Source: Cristatella mucedo
Lineage: Eukaryota > Bryozoa > Phylactolaemata > Cristatellidae
Assembly (NCBI GenBank): GCA_009760855.2
Contig: WPIO01000055.1
Location: forward strand, 1,040,001-1,104,000
DNA length: 64,000 nt
Direction: 5' to 3'
Shown: in pieces, positions 1 to 11,610 of the stretch
Numbering within the stretch: the first letter of the stretch is position 1
How the letters are laid out: each line of letters starts with the position of its first letter
Made by a program: the position numbers and the translations under genes
The notes under the pieces: model-generated
Database searches by the model: none
Told to the model about the DNA's origin: nothing
The model's input: only the letters and a program-made list of their open reading frames with translations

Positions 1-205
1 TGTGTGTGTGTGTGTGTGTGTGTGGGCGTGCGTGCGTGCGTGAGTGCGCGTGTGTGGCTGAGTGTGTGTGCGCGCGTGTGGAGTGTGTGTCTGTGTGTTT
101 GTGTCCACGTGTCCGTGTGTCCGTGTGCGTGCGTGTGTCCGTGCATGTGTCTCTGTGTGCCTCTGTGTGTGTCTGTGTGCGTGCTTGTGCGCTCGCGCGC
201 GCGCG
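1..205 (+). repeat. imperfect (GT)n-rich microsatellite
   Basis: The stretch starts as pure TG repeat and degrades into GTGTGC/GTGTCC variants up to about position 205. It begins at the window edge, so its true length is unknown. Open frames over it (Val/Cys-rich) are products of the repeat. Confidence 0.9.
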
Positions 206-403
206 ACCTGCGTAGATATAACTGTGCTACGTTTCGTCCACACAAACATGCGTACGTGCTGCGAATCGCCGCCGCCGGGAGTCACTCAAACCGGAGACAA
301 TGAACATCCATATGAATGGCAGCTCGGAGCGAGCAGCATGCGCCAGACTCATTATCGGCCACCGCCGACCGACGTTTCAATCGATACAGGCGAAACCATA
401 TTG

Positions 404-505
404 TGAGTCGCTTCGTCTGAGCTCGAGCCCCAAGGCATATGTGAAGCGCCTGAATAGAGATTAATTTCACTTGGGGCGCTATATAAAGGAATTATATATT
501 TTTTT
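404..505 (+). mobile_element. SINE-A, 5'-truncated copy
   Basis: Only the B-box region (GCTCGAGCCCC) and the 3' tail remain. The tail has AAGCGCCTGAATAGAGATT, a variant inner arm, then GGGGCGCTATATAAA. It matches the 3' half of the better copies at 34,001 and 50,373. Confidence 0.75.
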
Positions 506-924
506 AAATAAGCTGCTTCAGTCAATCTGCGTAGCTTTCTGCTGGCGAAGGCCGGGCGCACCCACACGCCCACCATTTGCCCTCGAGCATTTGACCTTGA
601 CAACGTTGCCGACACAGTGATGGTGAGCCTCCCTGGCGCCAATCGGCTGAATCGGCACTGGCCCGGTGGAGGCAGTCCCTTAAGCAGGTGTCCCGAAGTT
701 CGCGGCGGTCCCAAAGCAAGTGCCCCGAAGTGCGCGGGCGTCGCTCGTTCCGTGCAATCTATAGATACTGGGCGGTCACGGTCGCATCAGTTCGCGGTAG
801 GCGCACCAGGCAGGTTGCCAGACAAAGAAACCTTTCCACCCGACCATGTCTCGCCCGCTATGGTCGACATTTCGACAGCTTTACGTTTCCGGCGCGATTG
901 TAGGCTCGGAAGTCATCACCACTC
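506..924. other. unassigned single-copy-like DNA
   Basis: No gene or recognised repeat is seen. The open frames overlap on both strands and show no domain or consistent composition. Confidence 0.4.
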
Positions 925-1045
925 AATTGAATTTCCCTTTGCAGCAAATGTAAAGCGCCTAGATATATATATATATATATATATATTTATATTCTCTGAC
1001 GGTGCTTTATCAAGTGCATCATTATGATTATTATTATTCCGTCCG
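925..1045 (+). mobile_element. LINE-A 3' end interrupted by (AT)n
   Basis: The conserved LINE-A end GCAGCAAATGTAAAGCGCC is followed by CTAGA. The central AGAGATTAAG of the tail is then replaced by about 29 bp of AT repeat (962-990). The tail resumes at TTCTCTGACGGTGCTTTATC and ends in ATTATTATT. Confidence 0.8.
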
Positions 1046-1344
1046 AATTCTTCTTGACCCCGGAGCAACCTCGGCGACTTCTGCCCTCGCGGAACACTGA
1101 TCAATGTAGATATTCCGCGTTTGTATTAAAATAAGCGATCTATTCCGGGTGTACCCCCGGTTAATTGAAATACACACGATCTGCGGTCAATGAAGTGGGG
1201 CAGCACCTGTCTTCCGGCACTGTGAGAGGGACCGCGAGGTTTCCATGCAAGTGCCAGTGAGCCTGAGCCTCTGAAACTCTTTTAGCCTTGCTTCAGAGGT
1301 GTCATCTTAATCATAATAATAGTAATAATAATACTTATATTGAC

Positions 1345-1775
1345 AGTGCAAGTGAGCAAAACGTGATAGGACTTTGCAATTGCGACGCTCACGACAGACA
1401 AGCCTTAGTTCAGAATTGTACACCAACTGTAAGCGCCTGATTGCACAAACCGGAAGACCAGTAAGCAGGGAGTTGCAGAAGTCATGATTGGATGTTCAAA
1501 TGTGCGGACCCATTTAGATGAATTATCCCAGCCTAAGCAAGCCCGAATTTCGGCAATGTTATGTTGCTGGAAGAAGACATGCTTGACTGTGGCACGGATG
1601 TGGTCGTCTAATGAAAGGATCGTTGTGGAACAAGACACGTAGATTTCTCGAAGTTTCAACAGGAGATTTGATGGCAGAGTCAATTTCGAGCGTTAAGTTT
1701 TCCAGTTTCTGAATCGCAATCGGTTTGCCCATAACCAGAATCTTCACCATGACGAGTTCGATAAGCAATTATTAT
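1345..1775 (-). mobile_element. LINE-A reverse-transcriptase C-terminal fragment
   Basis: Read on the minus strand it encodes broken pieces resembling KILVMGKPIAIQKLENLTL and a LDDHI-like stretch, in different frames. These match the post-YADD part of the LINE-A RT in the long copy at 56,858-60,845. It is a 5'- and 3'-truncated, frameshifted relic. Confidence 0.75.
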
Positions 1776-2011
1776 TGTCAGGCAACCCGCTGCGCGAGCT
1801 TAAACCACGAACGGATGTAAGATTGCAGACTGGCAAACACAGAAAGACAGATAGCGGCTGTCTGCAGTGGCACTGAGTGCCGAAAATGATTGTCTTTCGT
1901 GGATTACGACTCCGCAGCCTCTTGTTTTTGAGACATTGAGCACCGCCAATATGGCCACGATCATACCGTTATGGTCTTACTACAAGTCTCGAATCCTGCG
2001 ATATTAATGAC

Positions 2012-2098
2012 CACTTCAGCAAATGTAAAGCGCCTAGAAAGAAATTGAGTTCTCTGAGGGCGCTTTATCAAGTGTATTATTATTATTATTATTATTAC
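2012..2098 (+). mobile_element. LINE-A 3' tail
   Basis: The sequence carries CAGCAAATGTAAAGCGCC, then AGAAAGAAATTGAGTTCTCT, then GGGCGCTTTATCAAGTG and an ATT repeat. It is a short 5'-truncated insertion holding only the tail hairpin. Confidence 0.85.
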
Positions 2099-2772
2099 CG
2101 CTTGTGTGCCTCGATCCGAATTTCAGATGTTCCAATGTGTTGAGTGAATGCATTTGCAGTTTTTATTAATTGCAGCTGGGCATCGGTCTGGTGTCCCTAC
2201 GTCTGCTGCAGTGGGACAACCAGAGAGTACGTATCCGATACCCGCCCCCTCCAAACCTGTAAACGCGAGTGTGGCATCTTCCCAACGACGCCAATTTGTA
2301 ACGGTTTTAGCGCACACAAGTCTTGGATTTACGAAAACTAACATTGAATGTCTGAACGGTTTCTTGGTCAATGAAAATCGAAGAATTTAATCAACGCCAC
2401 GCCGTTCAATAATTTATGGAAGCGACTCTTCTTTAAGAAGAGTCCAGTCCTATCGCCTGACTGCCTCGTTGAGCACAAATTTAGCGACATGCCTGTATAT
2501 TATACATTATATTTATATTACATTTGTTATATTAGACCTGCCTGTATATTAACCTGTACGCCTAGACTGAGGAGAGCTGATCGTCAACCCGAAAGGTCGT
2601 TTTCGCAGTATATGTAGATATTCCTGCCCTACTAATGACATCGTTACAAAACCTTTGCAGTCGTAGGAAATCCATCGATACTAAAGAGGAAGAATATAGA
2701 CAGCACAATTAATAATTTCCATGGCATGCTAAGAGAGCTAGATCTCTATGCAGGTGCTTAACGTACGCCGAA
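2099..2772. other. unassigned DNA with a small perfect hairpin
   Basis: No gene or interspersed repeat is recognised. A 10-bp perfect inverted repeat with a one-base spacer lies at 2,424-2,444 (arm GACTCTTCTT). Confidence 0.4.
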
Positions 2773-2835
2773 GGGCTCGAGTCCACGACCTCGGTCGTGA
2801 CCGCGGTCAATGAAGGCGAGCACCTTGTCGGAGGG
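2773..2835 (-). mobile_element. SINE-A head fragment
   Basis: On the minus strand the tRNA-like head is recognisable. GGGCTCGAG with CCACGACCTCGG lies next to GGCGAGCACCTT, the complement of the A-box side (AAGGTGCTCGCC). The 3' tail is absent. Confidence 0.5.
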
Positions 2836-3419
2836 GCCAACTCAGAAAGCGCTACGCATTCTACCCGCTTTTCGCGGGTGCCTGCAGCAGGTTCGGCCGC
2901 TTTAAGGGACACTCGGATCGACGAAGCAGCATGCGATTCCAGAAAGTTCCCCGGGCAACTAGAGGCTCCACGGCGATGGCCGTGCACTGTGAGCATTCTG
3001 TGATGGTGATGGCCTGATCCGAGATGGCCGCCGAGGACTCGATTCTCATGTCTCCCCTACGCCGAAAGACGTTGCAATGAGGCGGCTCAATCGCTCGACG
3101 CCGAGTGCGGGAACGCCGCACTTCATGACTGCATCGAACAAGAGTCAGCTACCGCTCTGATCCTACCGCAGGCTACAAGCGGTCCCGCTTTATTCCCGCA
3201 GTGGCCGGCACTAGTGCGGCGGCGTTTAATTATGTCTAGCGCCGAGCCACAACAAGCCTAACGCCGAGGCTCGCTGGTCTCCGCTAGGTCGAGCAAGGCC
3301 AAAAACCCTAAGAGCCTACTTAGTTTAATCGTGGCGTATGTAGTGGCACTATGACCGAATGCAGTAATGTGGCACAGCAACTTGAGGAATTTAATTGGAT
3401 CGTCAGAAAGAGAGAGCCT
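2836..3419. other. unassigned DNA
   Basis: Moderately GC-rich; I see no gene, RNA or recognised repeat. Opposed open frames of 60-90 codons overlap each other and are treated as chance. Confidence 0.4.
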
Positions 3420-3582
3420 CGCTGGTTTGACCCAGCGGTTAATATGCTCGCCCCGATCGAAGTCAACGTGAATTTATTTGATGACCGAGGTCATGCGCTC
3501 GAGCCTCGTGGCAGCGTGTGAAGCGCCTGAATATTGATTAGTTTCTCTTAGAACGCTACGCAAATGAATTATGCATTTATAT
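3420..3582 (+). mobile_element. SINE-A copy
   Basis: The tRNA-like head (GCTGGTTTGACCCAGCGGTT, then ATGCTCGCCCCGA) leads to a diverged B-box region and the tail GTGAAGCGCCTGAATATTG. A short extra segment lies between the A and B boxes. The tail runs into AT-rich DNA and then a GA microsatellite. Confidence 0.8.
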
Positions 3583-3584
3583 AA

Positions 3585-3591
3585 AGAGAGT

Positions 3592-3624
<33 letters not shown>
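3585..3624 (+). repeat. (GA)n microsatellite
   Basis: AG dinucleotides extend directly from the 3' end of the SINE-A copy at 3,420. Confidence 0.9.
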
Positions 3625-3626
<2 letters not shown>

Positions 3627-4069
3627 GTGGGGAGAGAGGATGAGAACGATCGCTGAGGTGTCTTTTAATTGAAGTGCTCCGCAGATGACCGACAGCCGCT
3701 TAGATCGACACTATGACATCTATCCCTGAAGTAGGTAGGATATTTGTGCTTAATAATAATAATCGGGGGAGTATCAATGAATGCTGATAGACCAAAGAGT
3801 AGCGGCTAAGAAGCCCTACTCCGATCAATATTGTTCACGAGGTCCTTGTAATCCCGAAGTAGACCAGTTTCCGCGGAATGGCTAGCTCTAAATCCCGAAA
3901 GGAAATTTTCCTGCAAGATCAGCATGATTTGATAATGAAATTGTTAAGTTGTTTGGCCATCAATCGCTCCGGGGTGTCTCGTATAACAACAGCGACAGAG
4001 AGGTTGGACGAGAGAGTGGCTGAAATTCTTATGATTTACGGTAGGCTTCTTAATACGTAGCCTGAAAAC
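3625..4069. other. unassigned DNA
   Basis: A 60-codon open frame lies at 3,878-4,060 on the plus strand with no recognisable domain. Given the adjacent LINE-A copy, part of this may be decayed LINE-A that I cannot align by eye. Confidence 0.3.
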
Positions 4070-5395
4070 TGTAGTTGTCAGAGGGGAAATGACACTTCAC
4101 CAGTAGCCAGGGACATGTTTACAATATATTTTATGATGGACAGCATTAGACCGAGGTGCCCAATCAGGAGAATCGGTAAAGAGTCTCGAAGGCTGCGGGT
4201 CTTTTCAGCCGGCAAAGTCAAGTGCAGAGACAGGGTCAGTAGAGACAGGACGGGCTCGGAGAAAAAGAGCGGTTCCGACGATGGCTTGCGGTATTTAAGG
4301 AAAATCATCATCGAGGGGGGAATGGAGTTCCTAATCCACGCTACCTATATATATATATATATATTATATATATATATATATATTATTATATACTTACGAA
4401 GAATTTGGAGAAATGCTCTGCACAGTCACAATTGGGGTTGCCACGTCATATGCTTGCTAGATAGTGGCCAAGGCGATGGTTGATAGGGATCGTTGACGCC
4501 TTCTATTCATCGATACGCGATCCTTCTACTTCTCAATAAAGTTCCTACTTTGCCTTGGCTAAACGGGTTGGTACGTCTTACGATAATCTTCAAATGTTAA
4601 CCGGTGGACACTGAGTTCCGACTTTTAGCCAGTCTTACTGAGCCTTACGCATTTAGTGTTCCTTTAGCTATTTTTTACGCCAGCCGTAAACCAAAGAGCG
4701 TGTGCGGTGGTGGACACGGGACCTGTCGTCTGGTCAGAGGTGCAAACTTGCCAAGGATGTTGGCTAGCATCGAGTATTTTATCAAGGAAGAGAAGTGGTC
4801 TGGAGGGTCAAGTCGTCGGGCAGGTGACGCAAGTTTGCTGTGGATAGCAGCTATGCTACAAGACTTTGGGTCTCTTGACTTATGCATAATTTTTATGTCT
4901 ATAGAGAAATCCTTTCTAGAAATAGAAGTAGCTTCAACGTGAGAACGAAGGCAGAAAGACTGAGCTTGTGTTAGCATGTTGGAGCACATTGAATCAACTA
5001 AGTTATAAAATTGAATGCTAAAATCGCCAAGTGTGATTCAAGATAATTTCCTAGTGAAAATAACACTAAAAATTCAGAAAAGTCAAAGATGCACTTGAGA
5101 TTGTTGTCTTGTGTACAATAAATTATAGCCATCATCGAAAACTTGTTACTACCTGTCCAGAGATCATTTGATTCAAAACATTATTTCGTGGGTACTGAGA
5201 CCGGCTTGAATTTGAGAGAACTGGAAGCTAAGAATAATCCACTAGCAATGCTCACCGATCTCTGAATATGGAAACTGTGCACCCTTCAGGGAAGCATCGG
5301 TTATAGCCAAGCAGTTCTTCAGCTTAAGCAAAGTCTCAGCAAAAATGAAAATGTCAAGAGCGTCGTCGACTATCAAGGTGCAGCAACTAGTAGTT
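4070..5395 (-). mobile_element. LINE-A, decayed endonuclease to early RT segment
   Basis: On the minus strand, 4,078-4,311 encodes a stretch ending IIKYIVNMSLATGEVSFPL, matching INNIINMSLASGHVPTPL of the RT start in the long copy. Farther along, blocks at about 4,680-4,760 and 5,000-5,385 align in order with the endonuclease part near 59,580-60,390, for example the region around ATTCAAAACA and AAATGAAAATGTC. Many frame breaks and an AT microsatellite at 4,347-4,393 show it is dead. Confidence 0.7.
4347..4393. repeat. (TA)n microsatellite
   Basis: An almost pure TA tract inside the decayed LINE-A copy. Confidence 0.9.
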
Positions 5396-5427
5396 CATTG
5401 CACTAAGAGAGAGCATTCCATAGGCAC

Positions 5428-5530
5428 ATGTTCTACAATAACAATAATGATAATATCCGAACAGTATAGCGTCCTCTGAGAACTTAATCTCTTTCTGGGC
5501 CCTTTACATAAATGTAGCAAAGAAAGCATG
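5428..5530 (-). mobile_element. LINE-A 3' tail
   Basis: Minus-strand tail: AAT-like repeat, GCGTCCTCTGAGAACTTAAT, CTCTTTCTGGGCCCTTTACA. It lies just beyond the endonuclease segment at 4,070-5,395 but is a separate 3' end. Confidence 0.8.
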
Positions 5531-5597
5531 ACTACGTGGGCGTCACGTGACAATTGCTCCGAGGGCAAGCGCAGCTTGCTTCGCACAAGCGAGCTCG

Positions 5598-5602
5598 CTA
5601 TA

Positions 5603-5640
<38 letters not shown>
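5598..5640. repeat. (TA)n microsatellite
   Basis: A TA dinucleotide tract with one TG interruption. Confidence 0.9.
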
Positions 5641-5642
<2 letters not shown>

Positions 5643-7411
5643 CGTTGAGATTGAAATTTGTCTTATTAGTACGAGGTTAGAGAAATTGGTAGCAGTTTTC
5701 AGGGAAGAATGCAGGGGGGAGTCGGACTGTTGCAAAATTTGCAGTAGACCTCAAGCATTTACTCCGAATGGGTTCGAAGCCATGTTCCAGATGTGCAGAT
5801 GCAAGTGTGATGTCTGCAGCCCCAACTGGTACTCCGGCACGATGTACGGCGATGCCCTTAACCAGGCAGCAATATGAAGTGGACACGTGTTAGTACTACC
5901 TAAATGAGCGCGAGCACTAGAGGTCACGTGAACCAGGTCACGTGCACTGCATCGTTTGGTTGACCGTAGCTAGACATGTGATGACAGGTGCCTCGTGAGA
6001 TTAAAACAACTCCAGCCGAAGGCCTTAGCAATCCCGAGTCCATGTGGACGCAATTTTAGCGGCATTACAGACAAAGGACTCTTGCAATTTACAAAGCAGG
6101 CCTTGGCTGTATAAAACCCGTAAGCCAAGCTGCCCGGTCGCCGGCTTTGCCAGCGACCGTCAACCGTCTGCCTGCGTTAGAATATGTTACGTTTGAGCTG
6201 CATTTATGGCGAAGGACAGTGGACTCAAGAGACACTGGTGCGCATCCTTAACAATTTCTGCAAGTTATATTTTCGATGCCACCTATCTGTATTTGCACCT
6301 CAGAGTCGCGCGTCTCGTAGGCTTCGTCCTTCGTCCATCTTTACCTTCTTAATACGGGGCAATTTTAACGTACTGAAAAACTTTCATTCCCGGGACACGA
6401 ACGTGGACTTGTTACGCTCATTCCTACTAAACCTTGTCAACTGCAGGGCAATGCTCACGAGAAAATGTGATATAACAATCGAAATATTTTCTGCAAGCTT
6501 CTGCTTAGTCTTATGCGGCCTCGCATTCGCCAAGTACCTCAGTCAATGAATCCTCGCAGGCGAAGCCAGGAACGGACATATTATGAAGATACGCATTACA
6601 AGGTGCAGAATTCTGCAGTACTTACGTAGGCAGAAGTGCGACGAGTGGTGGAAATTTAGCACTCGATATATTGGCCATCCCTCGCGTCTCCGTCATCGCA
6701 AGACATCGGCAAATGACAAGTGGCGAGATATAAGTGAGTTGCGCATCGTCGTAGAAGCAAGGATCCTTATTGGGCGCTAGACGGGACCAGTTGACAGTCA
6801 CGTGACTCGTGGTGCCAATCCAGACAGCTGCAACAGCACCGCCGAAGAATAAATAACATGTCCGCTAGTCCAATATCAGAGCAGCAGTCCGCAGCATCGT
6901 TAGCTTGCAGAGTAGTACTCCCAAGGCAAGTTGCAACAATCACAGGCTCTACTGTGGCTATAACTGGTGCAAGAAGAACGACAATTTCGCTCCTTATATC
7001 TAAAATCAAGGCTAAGGTATTAGAAACCTGCATATTACCGACAGCAGCGGCCTCCACGCTCAACGGTAAAATCTAAAGTTCTGGCTTCTCAAGTCGTCTA
7101 TCAGGTTTCCCCCATTTCAACAAAGCGTGGAGCTTCAATCACGGTCAGTAATTTTTCAGCATTGGTCATCTTATCATTTTTGACACTTCTAGATTAACTC
7201 TAGCAAGTTCAATCCTGCCGCAGCTATCAGCTAACTTGAGTTCGCCGGCTTCAAAGCACTCTTGGCATTACTCGCAGTTGACTGCTGCATAGTTTTTTTC
7301 ATTTTAATCTCGATATTTCTAACTTTTTCTTCGGACATTAAACTATATTTATTTTCTGTCTAAATAAGCAAATTCTTATAACAGGTGCTCAACACTTCTT
7401 GTCGAAAATAA
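5641..7411. other. unassigned region with one TATA-preceded ORF
   Basis: No recognised repeat is present. A 121-codon plus-strand frame (6,184-6,549) starts about 70 bases after a TATAAAA at about 6,111. It has no domain I recognise and no splice evidence, so I do not call it a gene. The GGTCGC...GCGACC pair between TATA and ATG could fold. Confidence 0.3.
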
Positions 7412-8205
7412 GAATAACAATAATAATAATAATAATAATACACTTGATAAAGCAACCTCAGAGAACTCAATCTCTCCCTAGGCACTTTACATTTGCTGTA
7501 AAAGAAACACAATCAAATAGTGAGTGGTATCGCGCTTCATAAGCAAAATGGATAACATGGCTAGGGGTGACTTGCACAGAGTCAGCATGCAAGTGTGGTT
7601 AGTGGCAGCATGCAACAGTATCAGCACGCATAAGTACGTAAAGGACGAATCACAGGGACCCACTAAATGCTGTCCTAAATAGGTGCGTTTTTAAGTTCTT
7701 TTTAAATGTGGTCAAGTCAGGGGATGTTCTGACGCAAGTCAGGAGGGAGTTCCAGGCTTTGGGAGCATGCGTACTAAATGCACGGTCTCCAAAGGATTTG
7801 AGGCTTGTACGAGGTATTGGTAAACTGTTGGATTCCGAAAAGCGGGTGGTACGATGCTTGGCCTGGTGGGTGAGTAGATCTGAGAGATAGATCTGAGAGA
7901 TAGGCTGGAGCCAAAGAATGAAGTGACCTAAAAGTGAGCGACAAAACCTTGAAGTCAATCCGTGGCTTGACTGGTAGCCAGTGCAGGTCGGCGAGAAGTG
8001 GTGTGATGTGGCAACTGTGACGCTGACGACAGACAAGCCTAGCTGCAGTTTTGCACCAGCTGTAATCGCCTGATTGCACATGCCGGCAGGCCAGCAAGCA
8101 GTGAGTTAGAGACGTCAAGAAGGGACGTCACAAATGCATGGACCAACTTTGATGTGGTATCCATATCTAAACCACCCCGAATTGTAGCAATGTCAGGTAG
8201 CTAGC
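7412..8205 (-). mobile_element. LINE-A 3' end: RT C-terminus plus 3' UTR
   Basis: Reading minus, the RT C-terminal segment includes LVCRQRHSCHITPLLADLHW and continues through YLSDL and AFSTHAPKAWNSLLT-like residues (7,650-8,118), split between two frames. The 3' UTR follows, then the tail hairpin and an AAT/ATT tract at 7,420-7,440. These residues are typical of the RT end in L2/CR1-type LINEs. 5'-truncated and frameshifted. Confidence 0.9.
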
Positions 8206-9769
8206 TGATATCTCTCAGCTGTGAAAGCTGACTCTTGAGTTTTTTTTGTAATGAAGCCACCTTCACAGCTAGTACACTGCCAGCGAAAACTTGCTTCTTA
8301 AAGAGCTCAAAATTGATTGAGTACTGCTTCTTACTTTGCAGAAGTTAAGCATGGGAATTTTTCTAAATGCCAAAGTTTGGCGGATCCAGCTAATACCTCA
8401 ACTTTTAGCCGATTTGTAACGAGGCGCCCGCTCATCGCTACCCAGATCGCCGGTTTGCGCACTGTAGCGGGCCATTCTTGATTGCCCACTGAAAGAAGAG
8501 GTGACAGCCATCATGACTCTTCCGCCACCATACAAATGAAGCTGCAGATCAGCAAAGCAAGAGTTTAATTAGTGTGCGATTAATATACGCCTTAATCAAG
8601 ACAATATACGAATCCATTGCTAGGCACCACTCTCACTAACATAGTTATACAGTAGCAGCGAGACTAGCTCACTTTAAACGCTAAGGGTGCGGAGTAATTA
8701 CTTTGCAATACAGTATCAATGCAAGAAATAGTTACGAAATTATATGATAATACAATAGAATACAATAGTAATACAAAACAACCCTTCCGACGACACGTGT
8801 TACAAGCGAGCTGTAGCGGCTCCTCACTGAGGTCCTTAGGCCGCGAGCGATGCACTTGTAGAATTGCTAATCCTTATTGACGTATTTATTTATTTGCTGA
8901 TCCTTACATTGCTAATCCTTACTGACGCGGTGGAAGTAGAAAGTAGAAAGTAGAAGTAGGCGCAGCAAGTCCGCAGGCGCGTAGCACGAGAGCCGTGCAT
9001 TCGACAGCCACGCGCAGGCCACAAGCGTCCAGCGCCGACGACCTGGGGTACGACGGCTGTCGTCGTACGCCCAGAGGGCGACTCGACTGCCAGCCACGAG
9101 GTCTGCAGCGCAGCTGGCCGACCAGCGTGCGACTCGGGCATCCGCGCGCGCCCCCGAGCCGCCGGCCGTAGATTAGCGCGCGCGCGGCCGGTTCCTGGTC
9201 GGAGTACTTGAGGAGACTCAAATGGAATCGCCGCAGCGATGATCTAGCCGATGATGTAGCCGATAATCTAGATAATCGGCAGATAATCTAGCCGACGCGG
9301 CGGCAACGGTGCCAGCGCTCGAATACCCGCGTAAAGGCGCGAGCTTCCAGCCGCCGTCGGGCGCCCGAAGTTATAGCTAGAGGTGAGCAGCGTCTACTCT
9401 ACGTAGCGCTAGGAAGAGCGCCTGCGCCTTGTGCGGCAGCCATAGTCTCAGTCACAGCTTAGACGCGTCTACTGCGCAACCGCGGAGGGGAGGGTTAGAG
9501 CCCACCTAGTGCGCAGCCGCGGACGTACTGCCATCCGCCGCTGCCGCCCAGAGCGCCGCCTCTCGGCTGTTCTACCCGCGGTCTAGGGCCAAACTCCAGG
9601 CTGGCCCGAAGCCTCGGGCTCGTCTCGGTTCCTCTGCACGTGGAGGCGCACAGCTCCGGGAGCACGGCGCTGACTGAACCCAGTGCGTGGCGTCGACTGA
9701 CGACTGACTGCCTATTCGCACGATTATCGCGCGACCGGTCCCAAGCCATTCTAAACTAGACTAAAACTA
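8206..9769. other. unassigned region, CpG-rich from about 8,985 to 9,735
   Basis: The first 700 bases are AT-rich and featureless. From about 8,985 the sequence becomes CpG-rich with overlapping Arg/Ala-rich frames on the minus strand, a composition effect. Short tandem motifs occur at 8,932-8,955 (GTAGAAA units) and 9,240-9,296 (TAGCCGAT-like units). Promoter activity is possible but no gene is visible. Confidence 0.35.
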
Positions 9770-10830
9770 AACTAAACTATAAACTCCAAGCTAAACATAC
9801 GGTCTCCAAAGGGTTGGAGGATCGCACAAGGTATAGATAGGTAAACGGTTTGACTCCGAAACGTGGGCTGTATGATGCCGAGACTTGCAGTAGTAGAGTA
9901 GTTTTCATAGTTAGCCTGGAGCTCGAGAAAGAAGGAGCCTAAAAGTGATTGACAGAACCTTGAAGTCGAAACGCTGCTTGGGATTGGGAGCCAGTGCTGG
10001 TCGGCGAGATGCGGTGTGACGTGGCAGCTAGGACGCTCACTACAGACAAGCCTAGCTACAGTGTTTCGCACCAACCGTTAGCGCCTGATTGCACAGGCCA
10101 GTAGACCAGCAAGCAGTGAGTTACAGAAGTTCAGATGGGTGTTTATAGATGAAGGGTTACAATTTGGATGTGGAAGTAGTATCACTACCTAAGCAACCCC
10201 TATTCTTTAGCAGTGTTGTGTAGCTGAAAGTAGGCAGACTTGATTGTGTAGCAGATGTGGTCGTCTAATGAAAAGTCACTTTGGAGCATGACATATAGAT
10301 TTCGTGCAGATTTAACAGGAGATAGACTGGCAGAACTGACTTTGAGCGTTAGCCTTTCCAATTTCTGAATCACACTTAGTTTGCCCATAACTAGTAAGAT
10401 GTTTTTTATCATCATTCAATTTTAAAAAAATTGCTACCATCCATGTGCGGATGTCATCAATACATGCAGCAAGGGAGTTGAAAGAATTCGACGTGCGCGA
10501 GAGCTGGGAGGGATCAAAGCAAAGGTACAAGCACGGAACCCTGAGGTACCCGGCATTTCAGTGGTCCCTCGGATGAACTTTGTCTTTTTACATCGAAACT
10601 CTGGAGTCTCCCAATGAGATAGGACCAGAGCCATTTTAATGCGGTGCTAGTGCTACCCAGGTGAGATTTAGAGGCGGTCGAAAAGGACCTGTTGATCAAA
10701 AGCCTCGAATCCTGCTGAAAGATCCAGAAAAATAAGCAGAGACTTTGCATTCCTAATGAGGTTGTTTTACACCCGTAGCACTGCAGACATTGTGGGGTGA
10801 TTAGCTTAAAGAACAAGATTAGTAAATAGG
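9770..10830 (-). mobile_element. LINE-A RT copy lacking the YADD region
   Basis: On the minus strand, RT pieces run in order: SLLINRSF-like residues, WLWSYLIGRLQSFDV, VPQGSVLVPLL, then YLCFDPSQ, MVAIFLKLNDDK, LVMGKLSVIQKLERLTLKV, then the C-terminal HVTPHLADQHWLPI. Compared with the copy at 56,858, the bases that should lie between QGSVLGPLL and YLCFDPSQ, including YADD, are missing at about 10,530-10,540. The 3' end near 9,770 is also truncated before the tail. Confidence 0.85.
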
Positions 10831-11089
10831 AAGCATTCATATTATTAGTCTGTAACGTACGTCTCCACAGCTCCGTGTTAGTGCCAATAATGTAACTATT
10901 AACAACGTCACAAAATATCCCAATAAATAACTCGCAGATAAGACCTCAAGCGACAAATAATATTATTATTATTAAAATGTTTTTAAGCTTCCTAATAGTA
11001 CTACATTTCTTTCGTAGGCATTTGACATAGGCTGTAGGGAAAGCATTTTAATTAAATACTTGTAACTTGAGCAGTTTCAGTGCGAATAA

Positions 11090-11274
11090 AAATAGAGAAA
11101 TAAATACTTGCTGGTTTAACAGCCTCTTTTATATAGCGACAGAAGAGCCTTGACGGCTATCACCACCGCTTGCAGTGGCAATAAAGGATCGCCCACCACA
11201 GGTTTGAACCCACGATCTCAGGGTCGAGGCCGTGAAAAGCAACTACCTTACCTAGTGAGCCATCACGGCTCCCC
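11090..11274 (-). mobile_element. SINE-B copy
   Basis: Minus-strand element. The head GCCGTGATGGCTCACTAGG is followed by a B box (GGTTTGAACCC on the plus strand region), then GCCACTGCAAGCGG, AAGAGGCTGTT and an AAATA-rich tail. It closely resembles the copies at 39,342 and 44,721. Confidence 0.85.
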
Positions 11275-11344
11275 AATAAGTACGAAAAGGACAATCCAGG
11301 CTGACGCAGCAAATGCTGTCGGGACGTCAGTTGGCACGAAGTAC

Positions 11345-11610
11345 CGGGCTTTGTGAGATACGAACTAAAGGCACGGTCTTCAGACTATTACAGCCTGGGT
11401 GGAGAAACATTTGAATGAATTGAGTCAAAAGAACGGATGGTGAGATGACTAGCATCATTAGGAATTAGTTCAGAGAGATAGGGCCAGGTCAAGAGAATTA
11501 AGTGACTCAAAAGTGAGTGACAGTACTTTGAAGGCAACAATTGAAGAATGCGGCAATTGTGACTTTCGCGACATGCAAGTCCATGTGGCTGCAGAAGAGG
11601 CCTGCAGAGG
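11345..11610 (-). mobile_element. LINE-A RT C-terminal relic
   Basis: The minus-strand frame contains LACRESHNCRI, HSLLSHLILLTWPYLSEL and NDASHLTIRSF, a degraded match to the LINE-A RT end. It is strongly diverged, so older than most copies here. Confidence 0.65.

Noticed and set aside
9270-9300. Palindromic TCTAGA-like words near 9,270
   Set aside because: Short and part of small direct repeats; not a clear hairpin or attachment site.
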